From positions 27,891 through 91,890 of the forward strand of contig JALFLK010000013.1 of NCBI GenBank assembly GCA_022774755.1: a DNA stretch of 64,000 nucleotides, read 5' to 3'. The position numbers and the translations under genes were made by a program. Source of the DNA: a bacterium. GTDB taxonomy: Bacteria; Bacillota; Clostridia; Oscillospirales; Acutalibacteraceae. The notes beneath the pieces are model-generated. The model searched no databases. It was not told the origin of the DNA and saw only the letters and a list, made by a program, of their open reading frames with translations. Positions within the stretch are counted from its first letter, which is position 1; each line of letters begins with the position of its first letter. Positions 19,568 through 28,054 of the stretch are shown here, piece after piece.

Positions 19568-20569
19568 TTACTTTACCTCCTCTGCAATCAAGCCGTCCAT
19601 ACTGTTAAGATATTCCTTTGCACTTTCCAAAGTATTTTCATCATTAGGAAAGCTCAACAGCATATTTCCGTAGGCTTTGTCCCCTATGCTTTTTGTAGAA
19701 GCCGAAAGTATGTTGGCAAAAACACCTTTTTCCGCCGCCATTTTTGCAATAAGAGGAGTATCGGTTGCGTTTGCGCCGTTAAACACAACACGCAGTATTC
19801 TTTCACTTTTAAGTGTGTTCTCAATATTTTCTCCGCCGTCGGGAAAGACCAAATGCTTTGCCGTCTGTGACTTCGGCGAACTGAAAATATCGCTTACTTT
19901 CCCCTGTTCTGCCACCTGTCCGTTGTCTAAAATCGCAACATTATTGCAAATCTCCTCAATAACGCTCATCTGGTGAGTAATAACAATTACGGTAATACCC
20001 AGTTTTTGATTGATTTCTTTCAGCAGAGAAAGAATTGAACGGGTGGTTTTCGGGTCCAGAGCGCTTGTAGCCTCGTCACAAAGAAGCACCTTTGGGTTAG
20101 TTGTCAAAGCTCTTGCTATTGCAATTCTCTGCTGTTGACCGCCGGAAAGCTGTGCCGGATAGGCGTTAGCTTTTTCGCTTAATCCAACAATCTCCAAAAG
20201 CTCCAGCGCACGCTTTTTTGCGTCTTTTTTCTTTACGCCCTTAAGCTCAAGTGGAAAACAGACATTTTTCAGGCAAGTCCTCTGCATAAGCAAATTAAAC
20301 CCCTGAAAAATCATAGTTACATCACGGCGAACTTCACGAAGCTCCTTATTGTTCAGCTTGCCTACATCAACGCCGTCAATTATCACACTGCCCTCAGTAG
20401 GGCGTTCAAGCATATTTATGCACCTGACAAGGGTGCTTTTTCCTGCACCGCTCATACCGATAATTCCGAAAATATCACCGTCGCCGACAGTAATGTTTAT
20501 ATTCTTCAGCGCCTGAAAATCGCCGTCGGGAGCTGCAAAGGTTTTTGAAAGATTTTTAATTTCAATCAT
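19568..20569 (-). CDS. metN: Methionine ABC transporter ATP-binding protein MetN
   Basis: This 333-residue ATPase has Walker A GMSGAGKST (about 38-46), Q-loop FQGFNLL, signature LSGGQQQR (about 140-147), Walker B VLLCDEATSALD and the H-loop histidine in VITHQM. The C-terminal 90 residues (about 243-333) form the NIL/ACT-like domain of MetN that binds methionine and inhibits transport. The ATG at 20569 follows GGTGG. The gap to metQ holds a hairpin. Confidence 0.95.
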   Translation of the reverse strand: MIEIKNLSKTFAAPDGDFQALKNINITVGDGDIFGIIGMSGAGKSTLVRCINMLERPTEGSVIIDGVDVGKLNNKELREVRRDVTMIFQGFNLLMQRTCLKNVCFPLELKGVKKKDAKKRALELLEIVGLSEKANAYPAQLSGGQQQRIAIARALTTNPKVLLCDEATSALDPKTTRSILSLLKEINQKLGITVIVITHQMSVIEEICNNVAILDNGQVAEQGKVSDIFSSPKSQTAKHLVFPDGGENIENTLKSERILRVVFNGANATDTPLIAKMAAEKGVFANILSASTKSIGDKAYGNMLLSFPNDENTLESAKEYLNSMDGLIAEEVK

Positions 20570-20593
20570 AGTACCACCGTATCATAGAATAAT

Positions 20594-20618
20594 GCACCGA
20601 CCGTATTATAGTCGGTGC
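20594..20618 (-). terminator. Hairpin between metQ and metN (partial terminator or mRNA-stability element)
   Basis: GCACCGAC/GTCGGTGC (20594-20601 with 20611-20618) lies in the 76-base gap between metQ and metN. On the minus strand it is followed only by ATTATTC, so read-through is expected. It would let the binding protein be made in excess over the ATPase. Confidence 0.6.
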
Positions 20619-20645
20619 AGATTCATTTCCTTAATTCTGATTTTA

Positions 20646-21545
20646 TTATTTCAAAAGGTCAAGGTTTGTTTGTTTTCCGCCGTAAAGTCCCAAAGGCTCA
20701 ACATGAATAGTTGCGATTGAAGCAATCTTCGTTCCGTTTTGAGCATTAAAATCTTCAAGGTAAGGAAGATGCTGGAAGTAGTTTGCGTCAATCTCACCGC
20801 TGTCAACAACATTGTTAGGCTGAATGTAATCGGTGTATTCTTTTATGTCAAGCTTAATGTCCTTCTCGGCAAGTATATCCTTAACAACTGCAAGGATTTC
20901 TGCGTGAGGCGTCGGAGAAGCGGCAACAGTTACGGTTTCTCCCTTTAATGCGTCATAGTCAACCGAGCTGTCAAAGCCGTCCGTGGGATTTTCTACAACG
21001 CTTACAACAGAGCCGTTGTACTTTTCGTTAATAAAATCAACTACCTTTTTGCTTTCAAGAGCCGCCTTAAGAGCAAGAATTTTCGGCTCATTTTCGTTAC
21101 CCTCTTTAACAGCAAGAATATTGCCGTAAGCAGAAGCAGAACCCTCTATTCCCAAAGAATCCTTAACCGGATTAAGTCCTGCCTCAATGGCGTAGTTAGA
21201 ATTGATTATTGCATAGTCAACATCCTGGCGGACATTGGGCACCTGAGCCGCCTCAACCTCGCTGAACTTAATGTTGAACTTGTTTTCTGCAACGTCCTTA
21301 GGAGTTGCGGTGATGCCTGCTCCGTCTTTAAGCTTAATGTAACCTAAATCCTGCAAAAGCAAAAGAGCTCTTGCTTCGTTTGTTGTATCGTTAGGAATTG
21401 CGATTTTAACCTCCGAAGCAGATGAAGCCTGTGATGACTGGGCTGGTGACTCTTCCTTGGAAGCGCTGTTTCCGCAGCCTGCGAATGTAACTGCTGATGT
21501 AAATGCAAGGGCTGACGCCACTAAAATTGATGCTAATTTTTTCAT
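20646..21545 (-). CDS. metQ: Methionine-binding lipoprotein MetQ
   Basis: This protein has 299 residues from the ATG at 21545, 10 bases after AAGGAG. The first 25 residues are a lipoprotein signal peptide ending in the lipobox FAGC. The mature part is a NlpA/MetQ-type solute-binding domain (AIPNDTTNEARALLLLQDLGYIKL, YAIINSNYAIEAGL, DANYFQHLPYL). It captures methionine and delivers it to MetI. It is the first protein-coding gene of full size after a leader that encodes a short cysteine-ended peptide. Confidence 0.95.
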   Translation of the reverse strand: MKKLASILVASALAFTSAVTFAGCGNSASKEESPAQSSQASSASEVKIAIPNDTTNEARALLLLQDLGYIKLKDGAGITATPKDVAENKFNIKFSEVEAAQVPNVRQDVDYAIINSNYAIEAGLNPVKDSLGIEGSASAYGNILAVKEGNENEPKILALKAALESKKVVDFINEKYNGSVVSVVENPTDGFDSSVDYDALKGETVTVAASPTPHAEILAVVKDILAEKDIKLDIKEYTDYIQPNNVVDSGEIDANYFQHLPYLEDFNAQNGTKIASIATIHVEPLGLYGGKQTNLDLLK

Positions 21546-21608
21546 AATATATAACTCCTTCAAATTCTTTAAATGTGTGTTTTTTTAATTCATAATTACC
21601 TTATACAA

Positions 21609-21677
21609 TCAACAGCAACATCGCATTCGTCCGAATCTGAAATTGGCTCTGAGTAAATAGGAAAAAATAATTTTCAT
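21609..21677 (-). CDS. Candidate 22-residue leader peptide ending in three cysteines
   Basis: In the metQ leader, ATG at 21677 is preceded by AAGGTGATAACA, a good ribosome binding site. The peptide begins MKIIFSYLL and ends RMRCCC before a TGA stop at 21609-21611. The stop is 63 bases before the metQ start and the ORF begins about 50 bases after the predicted transcription start. Short peptides with terminal cysteine runs are known regulators of sulfur genes in some bacteria, where ribosome stalling on Cys codons senses cysteyl-tRNA. A role here as a sulfur-amino-acid sensor is inference. I see no strong terminator in the leader. Confidence 0.6.
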   Translation of the reverse strand: MKIIFSYLLRANFRFGRMRCCC

Positions 21678-21734
21678 TGTTATCACCTTTTTCTAAGTTT
21701 TCCTACTTATTTGGTATGTTTTTAGCGTGATAAA

Positions 21735-21763
21735 ATCATATCACCCCTATGCAAATTTGTCAA
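21735..21763 (-). promoter_or_regulatory. Predicted sigma-A promoter of the metQNI operon
   Basis: On the minus strand, consensus TTGACA (21758-21763), 17 bases and TATGAT (21735-21740). An inverted repeat TGATA/TATCA overlaps the -10 region and could be an operator. Confidence 0.8.
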
Positions 21764-21917
21764 TGCGTCAAAAGCAAATTCCACATTATTGTTAATTACA
21801 CCGGTTTTCAAAGGGTTAATTATAGTTAAAATGTTATATAAAACGCCTAAGTTATAGCTATAACCTATATCCAAATATAGGACAAATTTATAGTAAATAC
21901 AGCAAAGCAAACAGCAA

Positions 21918-21938
21918 AGCCGGCTGTTTCAGCCGGCT
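21918..21938 (-). terminator. Terminator after the SWIM-finger gene
   Basis: AGCCGGCTG/CAGCCGGCT, a 9-bp stem with a 3-base loop, lies 28 bases past the stop. The T run on the minus strand is interrupted. Confidence 0.65.
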
Positions 21939-21965
21939 TATGATTACATATCGTATTTGTTCGGC

Positions 21966-22793
21966 TTATTCCAATACAAAACCGCCCTTTGACTTGGTGT
22001 CTATTGCAAATTGAAACAATGCACCCTTGCTCACAGCCGCAAAATACCCCGATTTTTCATATTCATCACCGTAGTTATTCTCAATAAAATCCAGTAAATC
22101 TTTAAGCTGAAGCATTACTGCAAATTCGTGTTTGCAGTTAAATGTGCAGTAGCAGGAGCAAACAAGATTGCTTATTTCGCCGTTGTTATATTCAAATTCA
22201 ACCTCGTAAGACTCCGTACCCGTAACAATGGCAAAGCCCTTGTTTCCGTCAACGCAGAGATACACTACCTTGTTTTCCATATAGTAGTTATAACCCCGTT
22301 CTGCAACAGCGCCGGACACGTTCATACCGTCTAAATTATCAAGGCTAAAGCCTTCGCCGTCACCGCCGTACGCAAATTCCTCGTCATCAGAGGGAGCCTT
22401 AAACCAAGTAATTACCTTTTCGGAGGGAATAACCCTCCTGTCAAAGACTAAGAAATGCGAACCTGATATATACAGTCTGCCCTGCACACGGGTATCGGCA
22501 ACGGAAATAACCCTTTTATAATCGGAGAGCTTAATTTTAAAGTTGTAGTTTACCCCCACAACATAACCACGCTTGCCCTCAAGCTTGCCGTCAACAAATA
22601 CCATGTCGCCCTTGTGCAAGTCAAACGAGTCATTATAGTAAGAGCATGTCAGTCCCCGTTCAGGAAAAAAGACATCAACAACAGATTTTTTAGCCTGTGC
22701 CGTTTCATTATTAGCAACAGCAATATTCTCATCAATGTTCTCTGCCTGATTTTCATTTTTGCTTTCTGCCGTAAAACCGATTTTAAAAGTCAT
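21966..22793 (-). CDS. SWIM zinc-finger protein of unknown function
   Basis: This protein has 275 residues from the ATG at 22793, which follows AGGGAGGAAGAATT; an earlier in-frame start is less likely. The C-terminal part has a SWIM finger, CSCYCTFNCKH (CxC...CxH), around 215-225. The N-terminal third is polar and Asn/Glu-rich, and the middle contains beta-rich segments. SWIM fingers are found in DNA-binding and protein-binding contexts such as Swi2/Snf2-associated proteins. No helicase lies beside it, so it is an orphan here. It appears to be a single-gene transcription unit. Confidence 0.7.
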   Translation of the reverse strand: MTFKIGFTAESKNENQAENIDENIAVANNETAQAKKSVVDVFFPERGLTCSYYNDSFDLHKGDMVFVDGKLEGKRGYVVGVNYNFKIKLSDYKRVISVADTRVQGRLYISGSHFLVFDRRVIPSEKVITWFKAPSDDEEFAYGGDGEGFSLDNLDGMNVSGAVAERGYNYYMENKVVYLCVDGNKGFAIVTGTESYEVEFEYNNGEISNLVCSCYCTFNCKHEFAVMLQLKDLLDFIENNYGDEYEKSGYFAAVSKGALFQFAIDTKSKGGFVLE

Positions 22794-22983
22794 AATTCTT
22801 CCTCCCTTTGGCATTTGATTTATACTCTTTTTATCTTTAAGTATATTTTACCAAAAGGACTGTACCATAAACATCTCTTTGAAAGACGATAAACGACGAT
22901 AAACGCAAATACTGTAAAAGCATTGGCTCCCTACAAAACATTGGTTCCGCAAATGAAAAAACAGGCGTCCTTATTTTCTGCCT

Positions 22984-23877
22984 TTATTCAGGCACTCTTT
23001 CATCGCCGAGGAAAAATACCGCTACCGTACCGGGACCGCAATGCGAAGCAATAATCGTACCAACGTCGCAAATTCGGATATCTCCCTTAATATTCGGAAA
23101 GCGTTGCTTTAATTCTTTTTTCAAATTCTCTGCGTCTTCAAGGCACCGTGAATGGCAAATCCAACATTTTTCGGAATAATTTTTACCGCCCTGTGCGTGA
23201 CTTTCCATAGCGTCTAATGTGGTTTTTATGGCGTTAGTCTTACCCCGTACCTTTCCGTATGCAATAATTCGTCCCTTGTCGTCAAGCCGCATAATAGGAC
23301 AAATGCCGAGAATTGTAGCAATCATAGCCGTAGCTCCGGACATTCGTCCGCTGCGGCGATAATGTTTAAGCTCGGTAGAGAAAAATTGGTGGTGAATTTT
23401 ATTACGGTTATCAATAAGCCATTTTTCGGTTTCTTCAATCGAGCAACCCCTGTCACGCATATCAGCGGCATAATCTACCAACATACCGTACCCTGAGGAA
23501 CTGCAAAGGGAATCTACCACAATAAGTTTGCGGTTAGGATATTTTTCACGCATTTTTGACGCTGCGCTTTCTGCATTTGTCACCGATTTCGTCATTCCCG
23601 AACCAAAGGCAATATGGAGCAAATCGCCCTGCTTTAACTGCTCTTCAAAAAATTCCTCATACGCAAACTCATTAAGCTGTGATGTGGACGGAAGCTTGCC
23701 ATCATCAAGTAATTGATAGAAATTAGGCAATGCTTCCGGATCCCGAAGCATATCGTCAATGTATTCCTTACCATCCACCGTGTAGGTATAGAAAATCACG
23801 GGAATGTTCCTGCCGCTAACATAAGAAAACGGAAGATCCACAGTAGATTCACAAGATAAGATAAATTTTGTATTCAT
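22984..23877 (-). CDS. DegV family fatty-acid-binding protein
   Basis: This 297-residue protein has the DegV fold signatures: the N-terminal ILSCESTVDLPFSYV, STSQLNEFAYEEFFEEQL, HIAFGSGMTKSVTNAE, VVDSLCSSSGYGMLV and the C-terminal IASHCGPGTVAVFFLG. DegV/FakB proteins bind fatty acids and, in some species, present them to the kinase FakA. FakA is not in the window. ATG at 23877 follows TGGAGGAG. A 473-base intergenic region lies upstream. Confidence 0.93.
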   Translation of the reverse strand: MNTKFILSCESTVDLPFSYVSGRNIPVIFYTYTVDGKEYIDDMLRDPEALPNFYQLLDDGKLPSTSQLNEFAYEEFFEEQLKQGDLLHIAFGSGMTKSVTNAESAASKMREKYPNRKLIVVDSLCSSSGYGMLVDYAADMRDRGCSIEETEKWLIDNRNKIHHQFFSTELKHYRRSGRMSGATAMIATILGICPIMRLDDKGRIIAYGKVRGKTNAIKTTLDAMESHAQGGKNYSEKCWICHSRCLEDAENLKKELKQRFPNIKGDIRICDVGTIIASHCGPGTVAVFFLGDERVPE

Positions 23878-24193
23878 TTTAACTCCTCCATTTTAACAGA
23901 CAAAGGTCATCACATATAAACTGATAGAACTATAATTATATTTCAGTATCAATAACAGCATTAACAACATCGGCGATTTGCCTTGTCAGATAGATACTTA
24001 ACTATATTATATCTGTAAAAAATATTCTATCATAAAATCAACCGTCAGGCAATAATTTTCACAAAAGACATACCGATGTAACAGCGGTAAATTTATGGAA
24101 TCTAAAATTTGTCTGTAATTTGTCTATATTATTTACTGCATTTCCTTATTCTTACAAAAATTTTTAATTTTCAGTCTTATAATCAACACAAAA
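23878..24193. other. AT-rich intergenic region upstream of the DegV gene
   Basis: No gene or recognisable riboswitch is seen. It must carry the DegV-gene promoter. The only structured element in the wider gap is the repeat copy at 24194-24272. Confidence 0.5.
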
Positions 24194-24272
24194 GGTCGAG
24201 TACCTCGACAGGCAATCCGGGCAGACAGCTTTTGCTGAAAACAGCCTTTTTCGCCCGGTTGCTTTCCAGCAA
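24194..24272 (-). repeat. Structured intergenic repeat, copy B (possible small RNA)
   Basis: On the minus strand GCAACCGGGC (24253-24262) pairs with GCCCGGATTGC (24212-24222, one bulge) around an inner AGC-rich hairpin. It is followed by GTCGAG/CTCGAC (24195-24209) and CTTTT, which looks like a short terminator. It shares the terminal half with copy A at 18011. It lies between the nupQ terminator and the DegV gene. Confidence 0.55.
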
Positions 24273-24285
24273 TTATCTATAACGC

Positions 24286-24318
24286 AAAAAAGCACCGGTT
24301 ATTACTAACCGATGCTTT
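24286..24318 (-). terminator. Terminator after the nucleoside ABC operon
   Basis: AAAGCATCGGTTA/TAACCGGTGCTTT with one mismatch, followed by TTTT on the minus strand. Confidence 0.85.
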
Positions 24319-24350
24319 GAAACACATATACCGCATAAATATTTTTTGTT

Positions 24351-25337
24351 CTATCGCTCTTCCCTGAAGTAAGAAAGACCGAGTGATTGCGGACCTTGAT
24401 TTTCCTTTTTGTTCCTGATGCTTACAATAATAAGCACAACAATAGTAACAACATACGGAAGCATTTTAAACAGTTCCTGAGTTCTGAGAGCAAGTCCCGG
24501 AATAAACAGGTAAATAATGTAAAGTCCGCCGAATAAAATGGAGCCTAAAATACCTGACTTTGGTTTCCAGATTACAAAGATTACAAGAGCAATAGCAAGC
24601 CAACCTCTGTCGCCGAAGCCATCGTTTGACCATACTCCGTTGGCGTAATCCATTACATAGTAAAGACCGCCTAAACCGGCAATCACGCTTCCGATACAGG
24701 TAGCAAGATACTTTGTTTTTGTGACGCTGATACCTGCGGCGTCGGCAGTAGCAGGATTTTCACCTACTGCCCTAAGATGTAAACCGCCTCGGGTTCTGTT
24801 GAGGAAGAACGAACATCCCAAGGCAATGATAATGGCGGCATAAGCTAAAAAGCCGTAAGATAGGAATATCTCGCCAAACCAGCCGGTTGAGTCAGCAAAA
24901 GGCAAGGTTGTCCTAAAAAAGTTACTTGTCGTCGTCAGAGAGATTGAAGGAATATCCGTGTCAACAAGCTTAATAAGCGAACCGCCGAAAAAGTTTCCGA
25001 AACCAACGCCGAAGGTTGTAATTGCAAGACCGGTTACATTTTGATTTGCTCTTAAAGTAACAGTCAGGAAACAGTAGATTAAACCCATAATAAGCGAGCC
25101 TAAAATACTGCACAACAATGGGATTGAAATAGCAAGAAAGGCGTTTGCGTCTTCGGGAGCGGCAAGGGAGCTTTCGTAAAGAAAAGCACCGATAACACCG
25201 CTTATGCCTCCTACATACATAACGCCCGGAATACCAAGGTTAAGATTACCGGATTTTTCCGTCAAAATTTCGCCGGTAGAACCGAACAACAGAGGAATAC
25301 CCTGCATTACAGCACGCTGAATAAATGTTGCAAGCAT
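24351..25337 (-). CDS. nupQ: Nucleoside ABC transporter permease (NupQ/YufQ-like)
   Basis: This 328-residue polytopic protein matches the second permease of BMP-type nucleoside importers. It carries GEILTEKSGNLNLGIPGVMYVGG at the N-terminus, LRANQNVTGLAITTFGVGFGNF, and the coupling helix LRAVGENPATADAAGISVTK (about 190-210). It is the last gene of the xpt-bmp-nupO-nupP-nupQ operon and starts one base after nupP ends, with AAGGAGG in the overlap region. The symbol follows the Bacillus guanosine importer; exact substrate specificity is inferred. Confidence 0.9.
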   Translation of the reverse strand: MLATFIQRAVMQGIPLLFGSTGEILTEKSGNLNLGIPGVMYVGGISGVIGAFLYESSLAAPEDANAFLAISIPLLCSILGSLIMGLIYCFLTVTLRANQNVTGLAITTFGVGFGNFFGGSLIKLVDTDIPSISLTTTSNFFRTTLPFADSTGWFGEIFLSYGFLAYAAIIIALGCSFFLNRTRGGLHLRAVGENPATADAAGISVTKTKYLATCIGSVIAGLGGLYYVMDYANGVWSNDGFGDRGWLAIALVIFVIWKPKSGILGSILFGGLYIIYLFIPGLALRTQELFKMLPYVVTIVVLIIVSIRNKKENQGPQSLGLSYFREER

Positions 25338-25338
25338 T

Positions 25339-26442
25339 TTACTTTACCTCCTTGTGAGAACTGCGGAAATGCAGTTTGTAGTTAATAAAGAACTCACAGC
25401 CTATAATAAAGAAAATTATAATGCCGGTGATTATGTCGGAGAAAGATTCGTTTAATCCAAACACTGTTGAGATTTCTCCTGCTCCCGATTGCAGAAAGGT
25501 AATCAGAAACGCAGTCAAAATCATATACAGCGGATTAAATTTTGCAAGCCACGATACCATAATAGCAGTAAATCCTCTGCCCCCGGCCGTTGTGGTGGTG
25601 ATTGTATGGTTTGTGCCGCCCACAAGGAGTAAACCGGCAATACCGCAGATAGCACCTGACAAAATCATTGTCCTCATAATTACTTTCTTAACATTCAGTC
25701 CGATGTATCTTGCCGTGTTTTCGCTTTCTCCCACAACTGTAAGTTCGTAGCCGTGCTTGCTGTATTTAAGGTAAATATACATAAATACGGTTAAAGCCAA
25801 AACAACTATTATATTCAGCAGATATTCAAAATTGCCGATAGTCGGCAGCCAGCCTGCGTGAGTAGCCTGGTTTATAATACCGATGTTGCTTGAACCCTTT
25901 GGGTTTTCCCAAAGCATCTCAAAGTACGATACAAGCTGAATTGCAACATAGTTCATCATAAGCGTAAACAATGTTTCGTTAGTATTGAATTTCGCCTTAA
26001 AAAACGCAGGGATAAGCGCCCAGATTGCAGCAGCAGAAATACTTGCAACAATCATTACAATAATCAAAAGAACATTCGGTACTTTATCGCCGAGAGTAAT
26101 CATACAAGCGGCAGTAGCAAGACCTCCGATAAGAACCTGTCCCTCTGCGCCGATGTTCCAGAATTTCATCTTAAATGCAGGCGTAACTGCCAATGAAACG
26201 CACAACAGCATCGCTAAACTTTGCAGCAAGCTCCAGATTCTTCTGCTTGTTCCAAAAGCTCCTTTAACCATTGTAGAGTAAACCTTAAGCGGATTTTCAC
26301 CTGTTAAAAGCATCGTAATAATGCCTGCAACTATCAGTGCGGCAAGGATTGCGGTAGCCCGTATTGCCCAGGCTTTATATGCAGGAAGGGAATCTCTCTT
26401 AGCAATATGAACGAGAGGTTCGTGTTTTTTAGTTTTATTCAT
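25339..26442 (-). CDS. nupP: Nucleoside ABC transporter permease (NupP/YufP-like)
   Basis: This 367-residue membrane protein has the FKMKFWNIGAEGQVLIGGLA motif typical of the first permease in this family, an FNTNETLFTLMMNYVA helix and the ATPase-contact sequence TVVGESENTARYIGLNVKK. About ten membrane segments are visible. It pairs with NupQ. The ATG at 26442 overlaps the end of nupO by 8 bases. Confidence 0.9.
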   Translation of the reverse strand: MNKTKKHEPLVHIAKRDSLPAYKAWAIRATAILAALIVAGIITMLLTGENPLKVYSTMVKGAFGTSRRIWSLLQSLAMLLCVSLAVTPAFKMKFWNIGAEGQVLIGGLATAACMITLGDKVPNVLLIIVMIVASISAAAIWALIPAFFKAKFNTNETLFTLMMNYVAIQLVSYFEMLWENPKGSSNIGIINQATHAGWLPTIGNFEYLLNIIVVLALTVFMYIYLKYSKHGYELTVVGESENTARYIGLNVKKVIMRTMILSGAICGIAGLLLVGGTNHTITTTTAGGRGFTAIMVSWLAKFNPLYMILTAFLITFLQSGAGEISTVFGLNESFSDIITGIIIFFIIGCEFFINYKLHFRSSHKEVK

Positions 26443-27973
26443 TACTGTCCTCTCTTTCTACGCTTTTTGTCATAAGCAGACCGATTTCTTCCTTAGTGGC
26501 AGTTCTGCCGTCTAACACACCGGTAATCCTGCCGGAGTTCATAACCATAATTCTGTCGCAAAGCTCAATCAGCACATCTATATCCTCGCCGACGAAGATA
26601 ATAGCCGCACCGTTTTTCTTTTGCTCTGAAAGAAGATGATAGATAGTATATGATGAGTTAATATCAAGTCCTCTTACAGGATAGGCTACCATCAGCACCT
26701 TTGGTTCAGAGGCAATCTCTCTGCCCACAAGCACCTTCTGAACATTACCGCCGGATAAGCGTCTTACAGGTGTTGTGGCGCTGGGAGTAACTACTTCAAG
26801 GCTTTCAATAATTTGCTCTGCCAGCGATTTGGGCTGTTTCCTGTTAAGAAATGAGCCTCTGCCTGATTTGTAGGAACGGAGCATCATATTGTCGATAATG
26901 TCCATATTTCCCACAAGGCCCATACCCAGTCTGTCCTCAGGTATAAATGAAAGGGCAATACCGAGCTTTCTGATTTCTTTCGGAGTTTTTCCCACAAGCT
27001 GTTGATATTCCATATCGTCGGGCTTGTATATAACGCTTGAGTCCTTTGTTGTAACCTGAAGTCCTGCAATAGCCTCCAAAAGCTCCTTCTGACCGCATCC
27101 TGAAATTCCGGCAACGCCGAGAATTTCTCCGCCGTATGCGTTAAAGCTGACGTTATCCAGCGCAACTGTGCCGTCGTTTTTTACAACTGACAGATTATCC
27201 ACAACTAGTCTTTCAACAGGATTTACCGGCTCTTCACGGGTGATATTAAGGTCTATTTTTTCGCCCATCATCATTTCGGTAAGGGATTGTTCCGTTGCGT
27301 CCTTTGTATCAACAGTACCGACATACATACCTTTTCTCAGTATGGTAACCCTGTCGGAAATCTCAAGCACCTCGTGGAGCTTGTGAGTGATTATAATAAT
27401 AGATTTTCCGTCTTCTTTCATCTTGCGGAGAATGTTGAAGAGCTTTCGTGTTTCCTGGGGTGTAAGCACAGCGGTAGGCTCGTCAAGAATAAGAATGTCC
27501 GCCCCCCTGTAAAGCACCTTAACAATTTCCACAGTCTGTTTTTCAGACACTGACATTTCATAAATCTTTTTATTAAGGTCAATTTTAAAGCCGTACTTTT
27601 CGGTAATTTCCAGAACTTTCTTTTCAGCCGCCTTAATATTAAATCTTCCGTCTTTAATTCCGAGAACAATGTTTTCCGTAGCAGTAAAGACATCAACAAG
27701 CTTAAAATGCTGGTGTATCATTCCGATTTTATATGCAAACGCATCCTTCGGCGAGCTGATAATGACATTTTTGCCGTCAACTAAAATTTCGCCGGAATCA
27801 GGGTAATAAATACCGGATACCATATTCATAAGTGTTGTTTTGCCTGAGCCGTTTTCTCCCAGTATTGAGAGGATTTCGCCCTTATAAACCTTAAGGTCAA
27901 CATCCTTATTTGCAACAATACTGCCAAAGGTTTTGGTAATGCCTTTTAATTCTAATGCCAAAGCTTCAGCCAT
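26435..27973 (-). CDS. nupO: Nucleoside ABC transporter ATPase (NupO/YufO-like), two ATP-binding domains
   Basis: This 512-residue protein has two ABC domains in tandem. The first has Walker A GENGSGKTT (about 39-47), signature MSVSEKQ and Walker B LILDEPTAVL. The second has the degenerate P-loop GISGCGQKE, signature LSGGNVQKV (about 410-418) and MVAYPVRGLD in place of a normal Walker B, as is usual for the second domain of sugar/nucleoside-type ATPases. ATG at 27973 follows AGGAGG. A hairpin precedes the gene. Confidence 0.92.
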   Translation of the reverse strand: MAEALALELKGITKTFGSIVANKDVDLKVYKGEILSILGENGSGKTTLMNMVSGIYYPDSGEILVDGKNVIISSPKDAFAYKIGMIHQHFKLVDVFTATENIVLGIKDGRFNIKAAEKKVLEITEKYGFKIDLNKKIYEMSVSEKQTVEIVKVLYRGADILILDEPTAVLTPQETRKLFNILRKMKEDGKSIIIITHKLHEVLEISDRVTILRKGMYVGTVDTKDATEQSLTEMMMGEKIDLNITREEPVNPVERLVVDNLSVVKNDGTVALDNVSFNAYGGEILGVAGISGCGQKELLEAIAGLQVTTKDSSVIYKPDDMEYQQLVGKTPKEIRKLGIALSFIPEDRLGMGLVGNMDIIDNMMLRSYKSGRGSFLNRKQPKSLAEQIIESLEVVTPSATTPVRRLSGGNVQKVLVGREIASEPKVLMVAYPVRGLDINSSYTIYHLLSEQKKNGAAIIFVGEDIDVLIELCDRIMVMNSGRITGVLDGRTATKEEIGLLMTKSVEREDSNE

Positions 27974-27993
27974 AATGCCTCCTAAAAAAACTA

Positions 27994-28020
27994 TCCGTGA
28001 CCGCTAATAACGGTCACGGA
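27994..28020 (-). terminator. Hairpin between bmp and nupO (partial terminator)
   Basis: TCCGTGACCG/CGGTCACGGA, a 10-bp stem (27994-28003 with 28011-28020), is followed on the minus strand by ATAGTTTTTTT and then directly by the nupO ribosome binding site. It looks like a terminator allowing partial read-through, favouring the binding protein. Confidence 0.75.
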
Positions 28021-28054
28021 ATAACCAGTCTATATAGTGACCTGATACCTAAAC

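Noticed and set aside
21546..21730. S-box (SAM) riboswitch upstream of metQ
   Set aside because: The conserved S-box core is absent. The leader instead encodes the short cysteine-ended peptide.
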